DNA of 27,044 bases from JANRKG01 sp033763635 (GCA_033763635.1 JANRKG010000329.1:1-27044), one strand, 5' to 3'. Counted from the first letter of the stretch, positions 6,891-13,843 are shown. Notes: generated by a model not told the origin, from the sequence alone. A program made the numbers and translations.

Positions 6891-7964
6891 TTACTTTGCG
6901 AGAACCCGATCGCCCGTCTCAACCAGTGCTTTCCTGGGCTTTTGGGCTGCACCAATTCCTACGATCGCCCCTAATGTGAGCAAGGCCACAGCAGGAGAAG
7001 ATTCCGGTACGGCTTGACCATCCTGCAAAATTTCAAAGGCTTGGTTCCCGACTAATTTGTAGGCGGCCTCAGTTGGATGGATATCATCAAAGAAAAGATA
7101 CTCGTTTGGATTGTTGCAAAGACTGGGAAGCCCTGTAAGCGGGGGAAATAGAGGGGAATTCTTTAAGCAGGGTTCTGTGATATTCGTGAACCCGAATTGG
7201 GAAGGGTTGGCGATCGCAGCATTAAACAAAGAAGCAACATCTAGAGCCTTCAAATTAATTCCAGGCAGGAGTTGCAAACCGCTTAAAGCTTGCCCCAACA
7301 GAAGATTATGGAATGTGGTGACTTGGCTGAGAGGAGCGGAAAGACCTCGACTCGTGGCAAGGGGCGTTGCACCGAGATTCGGTAAATTAGCAACCAGAAA
7401 GTTTCGTGCCCCAGCATCGAAAAGATTTTGAACCGCTTTTGAGAGGTTCGTCACGGGGACGGATGGATCAGTAACACCGCCTCCAAGATAATCATTCGCC
7501 CCGGCCCAGAGAATGTAAAGCGCATTGGGATCAGGGGTGTTGTTATTCAGGAATTGGGAAACCTGCGTAGTCACCCCCACAAAACCAGGAAGGGGAAAGG
7601 GAAAGGGAGAGGGAAATGTATTTTGGGTTCCCGTCGTCGCGCTATTGATCGCGAAGTTCACACCGATCGGACTGCTTGCTGTAGCAGCGGAGATGGGTGG
7701 AACGGACAACCCTAATTGAGGAGCTAACACATCAATCCAGTTGTCACCGTTGGAAAAGCGTCCATTGGCGTAACCCAAAAAGGAGGGTGGAATGGTGTTA
7801 GCCGTAAAAGCGAGGGAATTGCCAGTATCCGAAAGGCTGTCACCAAAAACATAGAGCTTGCTGAAACTGGCAGCTTCGGCAGGGGCAGATAAAGCCACCA
7901 GCAAACCGGGAATTGCACCAAGAACAACCGCGTTAAGGGATTTCCAAGCCTTCGCAGAATTCAT
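6891..7964 (-). CDS. Secreted GDSL/SGNH esterase with PEP-CTERM-like C-terminus
   Basis: A secreted serine esterase or lipase of 357 aa. A signal peptide (hydrophobic LNAVVLGAIPGLLVALS, ending AEA) precedes block I, YVFGDSLSDTG, with nucleophile Ser43. Later blocks are WAGANDYL (oxyanion Asn) and DDIHPTEAAY with Asp294 and His296, completing the SGNH set. The end is VPESSPAVALLTLGAIVGIG followed by QKPRK: a VPE-type motif, hydrophobic helix and basic cluster, as in PEP-CTERM sorting tails. However, it lacks the exact PEP and has about 15 residues after the helix, so it is a variant. This suggests transient anchoring and then processing by an exosortase, none of which is in the window. I chose ATG 7962-7964, which has GAGG six bases upstream, over a TTG two codons earlier. 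A Pro/Phe-rich stretch (PSPFPFPLPG) may be a surface loop. The substrate is unknown. Confidence 0.88.
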   Translation of the reverse strand: MNSAKAWKSLNAVVLGAIPGLLVALSAPAEAASFSKLYVFGDSLSDTGNSLAFTANTIPPSFLGYANGRFSNGDNWIDVLAPQLGLSVPPISAATASSPIGVNFAINSATTGTQNTFPSPFPFPLPGFVGVTTQVSQFLNNNTPDPNALYILWAGANDYLGGGVTDPSVPVTNLSKAVQNLFDAGARNFLVANLPNLGATPLATSRGLSAPLSQVTTFHNLLLGQALSGLQLLPGINLKALDVASLFNAAIANPSQFGFTNITEPCLKNSPLFPPLTGLPSLCNNPNEYLFFDDIHPTEAAYKLVGNQAFEILQDGQAVPESSPAVALLTLGAIVGIGAAQKPRKALVETGDRVLAK

Positions 7965-7970
7965 ATTCAA

Positions 7971-7974
7971 CCTC
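7971..7974 (-). promoter_or_regulatory. Ribosome-binding site deciding the esterase start
   Basis: GAGG on the minus strand, six bases before ATG 7964. The alternative TTG at 7968-7970 would lie directly against it and is therefore unlikely. Confidence 0.6.
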
Positions 7975-8105
7975 GCTGATCAATTGCCAATTTTTTCGTA
8001 TCAGAAAATACTGATTCGGAAAACACGTATCAATTTAGCTTATGTTGAATTTCAAACCCTGAGTGTGAGGCTTGTGTGAAGAACAGGGGTGGGACGATTA
8101 AGTGT

Positions 8106-9155
8106 TTATCCGGATCGATCGCCGAATGCAGAAAGCAACGCGCAGGTATTCCGTCCCAACGCCTCAATACTGTAGCCCCCCTCCATCACAATCAAGGTTG
8201 GGAGTTGCAGACTGGCAATTCGATCGCCGATCGCCCGAAAACCCGGTGTTGTAATCGAGAAATCTCCTAATGGATCTTCTGCAAAAATGTCGGCTCCAAA
8301 AGACAAAATCAGAAAGCGAGGGGAAAACCTGCGGATGCGATCGAGCGCAGATTCAAGCACCTGAAGATAAGCCAGGTCATCGGTTCCGGCAGGAAGGGTA
8401 AAATTTTGATGAAAGCCAATTCCGGCCCCTTCACCTGTTTCATCGGGGTAGCCCAGATAGTAGGGGTAATCTCGGCTGGGGTCTGCGTGCAGGGAAAGGG
8501 TCAGAACATCGGGTGAAGCGTAGAAGATATCCTGAGTGCCATTTCCGGCATGAAAATCAATGTCGAGGATGGCGACGGTTCCAGCCGTCAAGAGAAATTG
8601 GGCTGCGATCGCTGCATGATTCAAATAACAGTAACCACCTGCAAAATCCCGTCCGGCATGATGTCCGGGAGGGCGGCAGAGGGCAAACACAGGAGACGGA
8701 TCGGACTGAAGCAGGGAAGCACCTGTAAGAGCACAGTGAGCGGAAGCCAGAGCCGCTTCGTAGGTGCCAGCAACGATCGGGCAACACAGATCAAAAGAGT
8801 AATACCCCGCCTGGGCTGCGATCGATTGAGGTCTGCGGTTCAGGCGACGGGGGGGAAACGTCCCTCCCAGCAGCATGGTTGTGTTGTGGGTTCCCCCCAG
8901 TTCTCCCCCCAATTTCTGCCAAGCTGCATACCCCTGCTTCAAATACTCTACATAATCAGCCGAATGAACTGCCAGAATTGGCTCTAACCCAAAATCCCCT
9001 GGGGGGCGAATCGTTGCCCAGTCCTTTTCCTGAAGTGCCCCCAAGATAATATCCATGCGATCGGGAGTTTCGAAGAAAGGAATCCGATCGCCCCCCGCCA
9101 GAATTTCAAAAGGCGGGTGATGCAAGCGGTGGGCATCGGAGTAAATAATTTGCAT
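8106..9155 (-). CDS. Histone-deacetylase-family amidohydrolase (acetylpolyamine amidohydrolase-like)
   Basis: A zinc amidohydrolase of the arginase/deacetylase fold, 349 aa, probably cytoplasmic. It removes acetyl groups from an amine; bacterial relatives act on acetylpolyamines or small acetylated substrates. Every active-site motif is present: His165-His166 (RPPGHHAGRD), zinc ligands Asp200 and His202 (DIDFHAGNGTQ), third ligand Asp289 (FGADIFAEDP) and the transition-state Tyr328 in MEGGY. The order matches acetylpolyamine amidohydrolase, where an HH pair, DxH, D and Y occur at similar spacing. I start at ATG 9155, which has AGGAG just 2 nt upstream (rather close); a TTG four codons earlier is the alternative. 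It lies between lgt and the esterase on the same strand, with 135-190 bp gaps, so a shared transcript is possible but not evident. The substrate is undetermined. Confidence 0.9.
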   Translation of the reverse strand: MQIIYSDAHRLHHPPFEILAGGDRIPFFETPDRMDIILGALQEKDWATIRPPGDFGLEPILAVHSADYVEYLKQGYAAWQKLGGELGGTHNTTMLLGGTFPPRRLNRRPQSIAAQAGYYSFDLCCPIVAGTYEAALASAHCALTGASLLQSDPSPVFALCRPPGHHAGRDFAGGYCYLNHAAIAAQFLLTAGTVAILDIDFHAGNGTQDIFYASPDVLTLSLHADPSRDYPYYLGYPDETGEGAGIGFHQNFTLPAGTDDLAYLQVLESALDRIRRFSPRFLILSFGADIFAEDPLGDFSITTPGFRAIGDRIASLQLPTLIVMEGGYSIEALGRNTCALLSAFGDRSG

Positions 9156-9244
9156 GGCTCCTGTCAAAAAAATGACTGGGATTTTTCCGGATCATCCGTG
9201 TCGGTTTAGGGAGTATGGAGTGGTAGATGCACCCTGATCAATAA

Positions 9245-9272
9245 CCCCCGACCCAAGAAATTGGGTTGGGGT
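9245..9272 (-). terminator. GC-rich hairpin with GAAA tetraloop after lgt
   Basis: CCCCGACCCAA (9246-9256) pairs with TTGGGTTGGGG (9261-9271) around a GAAA loop: an 11-bp stem with one G-T pair. On the plus strand five Ts follow; on the minus strand (the lgt direction) the tail is TTATTGATC. It lies 8 bp past the lgt stop, so it most likely ends lgt transcription, perhaps working in both directions. Confidence 0.7.
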
Positions 9273-9279
9273 TTTTCCT

Positions 9280-10173
9280 TTATGGGTTTTCCGTAGCGAC
9301 AACATCCGGTAGCGATCGTTTCCCCAGGTATAACCAGGCTAATCCAAGCAACCCGATTGCAATGGCAACTAAACTCACGACCTGAGCAATCCGAAGGGGG
9401 CCCAGCATTAAACTATCTGTCCTCAATCCTTCAATCCAGATGCGCCCGGAACTGTAGGCCACCAGGTAAACCAGAAACAGAGTTCCCGATTTAAGGGAGG
9501 GTCGGCCCCGCAAGCCCCGGAAGAAGAGGGTCAGGATGAGAATAAACACCATCCCATTCCAAAGGGATTCATAGAGGAAAGTGGGATGGTAATAGGCCAC
9601 TGTTTCCAAACCACGAGGACGACGTTCGAGCGGAATCAGGAGTTTCCAGGGGAGATCGGTGGGTGCCCCGAATGCCTCGGAGTTGAAGAAGTTTCCCCAA
9701 CGACCGATCGCCTGTCCCAAAATCAGAGAGGGAGACACTAAATCAAGCAACTGCCAGAAAGAAACTCGCTTCAGTCGGCTGAAAATCAGTGAAGCGAGCA
9801 ATCCTCCTAAAATCGCTCCATGAATTGCAATGCCCCCTTTCCAGATGGCAATGATATCTTCCGGACGATTCGCATAGTCTCGCCACTCAAAGGCAACATA
9901 ATAAAGACGGGCGCAGGGGATGGCTCCCACGACAAGCCAAATTGCCAAATCACCCAGTAAGTCAGGGTCTACCCCTCTTTTTTCCGCTAAAAATTGAGAG
10001 AGGGTGACTCCCATGAGAACAGCCGAGGCGATTAACAACCCGTACCAGCGGAGTTCCAGAAATCCCCAGTCAAAAATGATCGGTCCCGGTGACGTAAATT
10101 GGAACCCTAGAACTGACCCCGGGCGAAAATGGGGAAATCCTGTATGAAGAAGGGCAGCAAGATTCGTTAGCAT
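9280..10173 (-). CDS. lgt: Prolipoprotein diacylglyceryl transferase
   Basis: Transfers diacylglycerol from phosphatidylglycerol to the lipobox cysteine of preprolipoproteins in the plasma membrane, the first step of lipoprotein maturation. The protein has 297 aa and about seven hydrophobic segments. Diagnostic features are His118-Gly119 in GGIAIHGAILGG, the Lgt signature GRWGNFFNSEAFG at 157-169 (Arg158, Asn161, Glu166) and the late arginine region SGRIWIEGLRTDSL. The HPTFLYESLWN segment is also typical. The start is ATG 10171-10173; no strong ribosome-binding site is visible. It is transcribed divergently from rlmN with 77 bp between the starts, which must hold both promoters. A strong hairpin follows the stop. 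No lipoprotein signal peptidase gene is nearby. Confidence 0.97.
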   Translation of the reverse strand: MLTNLAALLHTGFPHFRPGSVLGFQFTSPGPIIFDWGFLELRWYGLLIASAVLMGVTLSQFLAEKRGVDPDLLGDLAIWLVVGAIPCARLYYVAFEWRDYANRPEDIIAIWKGGIAIHGAILGGLLASLIFSRLKRVSFWQLLDLVSPSLILGQAIGRWGNFFNSEAFGAPTDLPWKLLIPLERRPRGLETVAYYHPTFLYESLWNGMVFILILTLFFRGLRGRPSLKSGTLFLVYLVAYSSGRIWIEGLRTDSLMLGPLRIAQVVSLVAIAIGLLGLAWLYLGKRSLPDVVATENP

Positions 10174-10250
10174 GAATGTCTAAAGGCCAGGGGTGCGATC
10201 TGATTGTACCTGTCGCCTTTCCCTTTCCTCTATGCTTGGCTTGAACCGTT

Positions 10251-11378
10251 ATGTCCTCTGCTGCGTTACCCCAGCCATCCCTCAGTCCATCCGGTAGCGA
10301 ATCCAATAGCGCATCCAATAGCGCATCTGATAGCGCATTCGATAGCACCCTAAAGCAACAACCCCTTCTGGGGGCATCCCTGGCAGAGCTTACAGCCTGG
10401 GTGCAAGAACAGGGGCAACCTGCCTATCGAGGGAAGCAACTCCACCAGTGGATTTACCAGCAAGGTGCTCGATCGCTCACGGATATTTCAGTGTTCTCGA
10501 AGCAGTGGCGGGCCACCGTTGCGGATACTCCGATCGGGCGATCGACCCTCCATTACCGAGCCGCTGCCCCCGATGGCACTGTGAAATTCCTCTTAAGAAT
10601 GGACGACGGGCAGATCGTCGAAACCGTAGGCATTCCGACGGAGCGGCGATTGACGGTTTGTGTCTCCTCCCAGGTCGGTTGTCCGATGGCCTGTGATTTT
10701 TGTGCGACGGGCAAGGGGGGCTTTATCCGGAATCTCGCTCGGCACGAAATTGTCGATCAGGTACTCACCGTTCAGGAAGATTTTCAAGAACGGGTCAGCA
10801 ATATCGTCTTTATGGGTATGGGAGAGCCGCTCTTAAATACAGAGAATGTTTTAGAAGCGGTGCGATCGTTGAATCAGGATATCGGTATTGGGCAGCGATC
10901 GATCACCCTCTCTACCGTTGGCATTCCGGGTCACATTCGTCGGTTGGCGCAACACCACCTACAAATCACCCTGGCGGTTAGCCTCCATGCCTCTAATCAA
11001 GCTTTGCGAGAAGAACTGATCCCCACTGCCCAGCACTATCCCCTGGAATCCCTGCTGAAAGAGTGTCAGGAATACGTGGAAGTGACCGGACGGCGGGTGA
11101 CATTTGAGTATATTTTGCTGGCTGATGTGAACGATCGCCCAGAGCATGCGATCGAACTGGCGGAGCATCTACGGGGCTTTCAAAGCCATGTCAACTTGAT
11201 TCCCTACAATCCCATTTCGGAGGTAGATTATCAGCGACCAGACCCCCAGCGCATGCAGCACTTTTTAGAGCTTCTGAAAAAGCACCATATTGCCGCCAGT
11301 GTGCGCCGCTCCAGAGGTCTAGCCGCCGATGCTGCCTGTGGTCAACTGCGGGCTTCGCAGGTCAAGGCGATCGGGTAA
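10251..11378 (+). CDS. rlmN: 23S rRNA (adenine2503-C2)/tRNA A37 methyltransferase, radical SAM
   Basis: Radical-SAM enzyme that methylates C2 of A2503 in 23S rRNA (and A37 of some tRNAs in relatives). It has 375 aa. The 4Fe-4S motif is Cys144-x3-Cys148-x2-Cys151 (CPMACDFCATG). The two catalytic cysteines are visible: Cys137 in VCVSSQVGC and Cys363 in AADAACGQL, the latter being the methyl-carrying one. Also present are GMGEP, which binds SAM, and the VNLIPYNP strand. RlmN rather than Cfr is favoured by the chromosomal setting and the RlmN-like context. The first 38 residues are unusual: a Ser/Asn/Asp run made by a 12-bp tandem repeat and absent from the usual core, which begins near LLGASLAELTAWV. 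The last 37 bp overlap the antisense zinc-ribbon gene. Start ATG 10251; a downstream start would remove the repeat but I see no better one. Confidence 0.96.
   Translation: MSSAALPQPSLSPSGSESNSASNSASDSAFDSTLKQQPLLGASLAELTAWVQEQGQPAYRGKQLHQWIYQQGARSLTDISVFSKQWRATVADTPIGRSTLHYRAAAPDGTVKFLLRMDDGQIVETVGIPTERRLTVCVSSQVGCPMACDFCATGKGGFIRNLARHEIVDQVLTVQEDFQERVSNIVFMGMGEPLLNTENVLEAVRSLNQDIGIGQRSITLSTVGIPGHIRRLAQHHLQITLAVSLHASNQALREELIPTAQHYPLESLLKECQEYVEVTGRRVTFEYILLADVNDRPEHAIELAEHLRGFQSHVNLIPYNPISEVDYQRPDPQRMQHFLELLKKHHIAASVRRSRGLAADAACGQLRASQVKAIG
10293..10346 (+). repeat. 12-bp in-frame tandem repeat in the rlmN 5' coding region
   Basis: About 4.5 copies of RRTAGCGMATYC: GGTAGCGAATCC, AATAGCGCATCC, AATAGCGCATCT, GATAGCGCATTC, GATAGC. 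Each unit adds four residues (S-[AE]-[SF]-[ND]), so copy-number change would not shift the frame. Confidence 0.85.
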
Positions 11379-11566
11379 GCCTGGTTCAACTTACGGGCAT
11401 GGGTGCCGGGGGCATGGGCCTCAATCACCCGACCCGTCAAGAAACAAGTCACTAACAGATAGTCACAAACCTCGCACTGAGTCCGCACGACCTTCTGCTG
11501 GGAGAGGTGATGGCGCTCCGCTAAACTGCCACAATTTGAGCATCGAATTGTTTGTACTGTTTGCAT
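11342..11566 (-). CDS. Small zinc-ribbon protein, function unknown
   Basis: A 74-aa protein with two CxxC knuckles: Cys9-x2-Cys12 (RCSNCGS) and Cys31-x2-Cys34 (QCEVCDYLLVTC), which would bind one zinc. After the ribbon comes TGRVIEAHAPG. I recall very similar short proteins across cyanobacteria, sometimes annotated as PriA helicase; that name is not supported by this sequence, which has no helicase domain. ATG 11566 is chosen because GAGAGG lies six bases upstream; a longer frame to 11656 exists but has no support. The gene converges on rlmN and its last 37 bp are antisense to the end of rlmN. A nucleic-acid or protein-binding role is possible from the ribbon alone. Confidence 0.75.
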   Translation of the reverse strand: MQTVQTIRCSNCGSLAERHHLSQQKVVRTQCEVCDYLLVTCFLTGRVIEAHAPGTHARKLNQAYPIALTCEARS

Positions 11567-12524
11567 ATTAATCCTCTCTTTTACACCGATTTTTATTGAA
11601 CGAATCCTCAGTCCAACCCCATCCAGCTTCCCAACTCGAATACAAAAACCAAACACCTTTAAAGCGCTATTACCGACCCATCCACCACACCCAATTTTTG
11701 AAGTAAAACGTTAAAGAAATTTTGGGTAATTTTTTGAGGCATTTTGAGGCACTGCCTGGGAGCAATGCGAATACCAGTTGATGCAGTGTTGCTGTTTCTC
11801 ACAATTGCTTAACTGAAATAAGAAAAAATTGGAAATACCAATTTAAGTCTTTAAATCAAGTTGATTCACAGCAATTTTCAAGAAAACTTAACACCTCTTA
11901 ACCATTAATGAACTTAATGGCTCAATTGACTCGCTCTAATCATTATGTCTGGATTTCCTGATGTTTGCAATGACGACTTAGTAGAAATACATGATTAAAG
12001 CATGGGGATCAACGGAATCTCTATAGGTTTTTAAGGTTTAGATTTATAACTCAAGATAGATACTGTATCGCGCCCATCCGAGGAGATATAAATTCAGTTT
12101 TTTGTTAGTAGATCTTTAATATTTAATTAATAAACTAAGCATTGAAAAACTTCTTCTTCAGTGCATTCCTTTCTAATTTTATTTTTTAAAATTAATAGTC
12201 ACTGAGAATATCTACACAAAAGATAGAGAGGTTTTTGCGAATTTCTCCCCCAATTGATAGATCTATATCGAAACTTCACGAAAGGATATATGAAGGTTGA
12301 AGAATCTCTTGCCTGAGATACGTCGATCGGCGTAGAAGCAGGAATCATGAAGTGGGAATGTACTGATTCATACGATCAGGATGTTGAACTGACAACGCCT
12401 CTAACCCTTAAAACGTCCCCAAGAGGGTTGCAAGGGAATCTTTCCTAATTGTTTCAAATCTCCGGAAGTAGCCCAAACGCACCGATAATTGTGGATAGTT
12501 TTATAGCCATCGCAAAAAATCGTT
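11567..12524. other. Long AT-rich intergenic region
   Basis: Almost 960 bp between divergent small genes with no convincing gene. Visible elements: a perfect 10-bp tandem duplication TTTTGAGGCA (11732-11741, 11742-11751); CTTAAC-type hexamers at 11808, 11887 and 11897, with CTTAAT at 11913; a 7-bp dyad CCATTAA/TTAATGG (11902-11920); and very AT-rich DNA at 12100-12200. A 33-codon frame starts at ATG 12347 with AGGA four bases before it; there is too little to call it a gene. The base composition becomes more GC-balanced after about 12300, which may be the transcribed leader of the next gene or an RNA gene. I recognise no tRNA, riboswitch or known RNA. Confidence 0.55.
11573..11578 (-). promoter_or_regulatory. 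Ribosome-binding site of the zinc-ribbon gene
   Basis: GAGAGG on the minus strand, six bases before ATG 11566. It fixes this start and supports the gene being real. Confidence 0.65.
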
Positions 12525-12764
12525 ATGTCAACCGTTCGTCAAGTACAAGGTGATCCCAGTAGCATTTGGGATGATTTGAGTTGGTCTGAGATGAGTAGCG
12601 CAGAGCAAGCCCTTTGGGCGGATTTAGGTTGGAATGAGGCGAGTTGGGAGGAAGAAACCGATCCACCCGAAACAGATGACAAGTATTGGGATGATCTAGG
12701 CAGCAAGGAAAGGGCCGCTGCTGGACAACTCGGCTACACTCAGGCGCTGTGGGATGAAGAGTAG
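12525..12764 (+). CDS. Small acidic Trp-rich protein with two WDDL/LGY-type repeats, function unknown
   Basis: A 79-aa, strongly acidic protein with seven tryptophans. Residues 20-43 and 55-78 align without gaps over 24 positions: W, then acidic/S, [ML], E at position 8, A at 10, LG[WY] at 15-17, A at 20, W at 22 and a final acidic pair. A further WDDL at 15-18 precedes the first unit. The pattern W-x2-[LM]-x3-E-x6-LG[YW]-x4-W resembles a short helical motif I have seen in algal and cyanobacterial proteins, where function is unknown. There is no signal peptide or membrane segment. Start ATG 12525 lacks a clear ribosome-binding site. The repeat conservation argues that it is translated. A heptanucleotide array begins 5 bp after the stop. 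It could be a protein-binding adaptor, but nothing here proves that. Confidence 0.7.
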   Translation: MSTVRQVQGDPSSIWDDLSWSEMSSAEQALWADLGWNEASWEEETDPPETDDKYWDDLGSKERAAAGQLGYTQALWDEE

Positions 12765-12769
12765 CGGAT

Positions 12770-12804
12770 GAAGGCAGAAGGCAGAGGGCAGAAGGCAGAA
12801 GGGA
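12770..12804 (-). repeat. Heptanucleotide short tandem repeat, 5 units
   Basis: GAAGGCA, GAAGGCA, GAGGGCA, GAAGGCA, GAAGGGA in succession, i.e. TGCCYTC read on the minus strand. Same family as 3811-3845 but inverted and intergenic. Confidence 0.88.
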
Positions 12805-12883
12805 AATACTTACGAAACGATCGTTTGACCCTTTCAACCTGTTCTAAGGAATTTACAAATTAATAAAGTACCAGTCACCAGGC

Positions 12884-12931
12884 TTCGACTTCGCTCAGAC
12901 CTCCACCATTCGCGGGTTGAGCAAAGCCGAA
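12884..12931. repeat. Imperfect inverted repeat of the TTCGACTNCGCTCA type
   Basis: TTCGACTTCGCTCA (12884-12897) and TGAGCAAAGCCGAA (12918-12931) are complementary at 12 of 14 positions around a 20-bp loop. Repeats of this kind are widely dispersed in cyanobacterial genomes (from memory). The two mismatches indicate decay or no selection for pairing. Confidence 0.65.
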
Positions 12932-13030
12932 ACCCAATCCACAGGTATGTTATTTTGCCGCCTGTCCCTAGCCTTCGCTTTGACTGAGATAAAACAGCGC
13001 AACTTCTTGAAAATTTCAACCCACAAAAAA

Positions 13031-13069
13031 ACAACCGCTCTCTTATATCTAATACTTGAAAGCGGTTGT
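13031..13069 (-). terminator. Rho-independent terminator of the DedA gene
   Basis: On the minus strand ACAACCGCT (13069-13061) pairs perfectly with AGCGGTTGT (13039-13031) over a 21-nt loop and is followed at once by six Ts (13030-13025). It lies 27 bp past the DedA stop. Confidence 0.85.
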
Positions 13070-13096
13070 CGTGCAGCCAATTTACTTGGAAAAACC

Positions 13097-13738
13097 CTAC
13101 CCTACTTTTTCGTCAGAGGTAGAGGATTTCGCCTTCCGAGTTTCGAGTACGATCGGCACTACCAGAAACGCACCAATCAAAACCAGGGCGACCAGTGTAA
13201 ACTGGCTCACCCAGGCAACCAGTTGTTCCAGGGAAACCAGCTTGCCCGCAAAAAAGGCCAGGGAAACCATCACTGAGGCCCAAACCACTGCTCCCGCCAG
13301 GTTGTAAGCCATAAATCGCGGATAGGGCATGCCGACAATTCCGGCTAGAGGGTTTGCCAGAATCCGAAACAGGGCAATAAAGCGGCCCACAAATACCGTC
13401 TTGCCTGCGTTTTGGCTAACCCGCTCGCGCATCTCCAATAACTGGGCTTCTTGAAACCGGAGCAGTTGCCCCACCTTCAATAGCAGGGGCCAGCCGCCCC
13501 ACCGTCCAATCCAGTAACCGAAGTTTCCGCCAATCGCTGCCCCACTGGCAGCACTGGCCCAGACAAGCCAATAGTTCAGTTGACCACTACCAGATAGAAA
13601 CCCACCCGCCAGGGTAATCGTTTCACCGGGAATAGGAATCCCTAAATTTTCCAGCAGGATTCCCACAAACACAGATAGGTAGCCGTAGCGATCGGCTATC
13701 TGTTCAATTGTTTCTGCGGATAAAAATTCCAGGGACAT
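13097..13738 (-). CDS. DedA family membrane protein (VTT domain)
   Basis: A polytopic plasma-membrane protein of 213 aa from the DedA family, whose members are linked to lipid-carrier (undecaprenyl phosphate or phosphatidyl) flipping and envelope homeostasis. Diagnostic segments: ENLGIPIPGETITLAGGFLSG, the re-entrant loop with the conserved Glu and Pro; GGNFGYWIGRWGG; VGRFIALFRILANPLAGIVGM, carrying the essential arginines (GRF.A.R); and MPYPRFMAYNLAGAVVWA. The basic-acidic tail ETRKAKSSTSDEKVG is cytosolic. The start is uncertain: ATG 13738 gives MSLEFLS, with AAGG eight bases upstream; ATGs at 13744 and 13768 are possible, and the last sits in an AACCCCAT/ATGGGGTT dyad (13761-13786). Transcribed alone, with a strong terminator. 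The substrate is not readable. Confidence 0.92.
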   Translation of the reverse strand: MSLEFLSAETIEQIADRYGYLSVFVGILLENLGIPIPGETITLAGGFLSGSGQLNYWLVWASAASGAAIGGNFGYWIGRWGGWPLLLKVGQLLRFQEAQLLEMRERVSQNAGKTVFVGRFIALFRILANPLAGIVGMPYPRFMAYNLAGAVVWASVMVSLAFFAGKLVSLEQLVAWVSQFTLVALVLIGAFLVVPIVLETRKAKSSTSDEKVG

Positions 13739-13843
13739 GGGCATGGCCTTTACAAAACTTAACCCCATTCTAGCTTTGATGGGGTTTGGCAGTGCAAGGA
13801 ACTGACGAAATTCGATGGCTAAAATGGCGTTAGATACTTAACG

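Larger units (their letters stand above)
12765..13096. other. Repeat-bearing intergenic region between the WDDL-repeat gene and DedA gene
   Basis: No gene seen in these 332 bp. They hold, in order, the heptanucleotide array (12770-12804), a TTCGACTTCGCTCA-type inverted repeat (12884-12931) and the DedA terminator (13031-13069). Open frames crossing it are artefacts of these repeats. Confidence 0.6.

Noticed and set aside
11657..12524. Insertion sequence remnant in the AT-rich gap
   Set aside because: No transposase-like frame, no terminal inverted repeats and no target-site duplication could be found.
12770..12804. CRISPR-like short repeats
   Set aside because: The units are 7 bp with no spacers; this is a simple tandem heptanucleotide array.
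12523..12837. 104-aa minus-strand frame over the WDDL-repeat gene
   Set aside because: Its Leu-Pro-Ser-Ala-Cys-rich start comes from the heptanucleotide repeat and the rest is antisense to a gene with conserved internal repeats.
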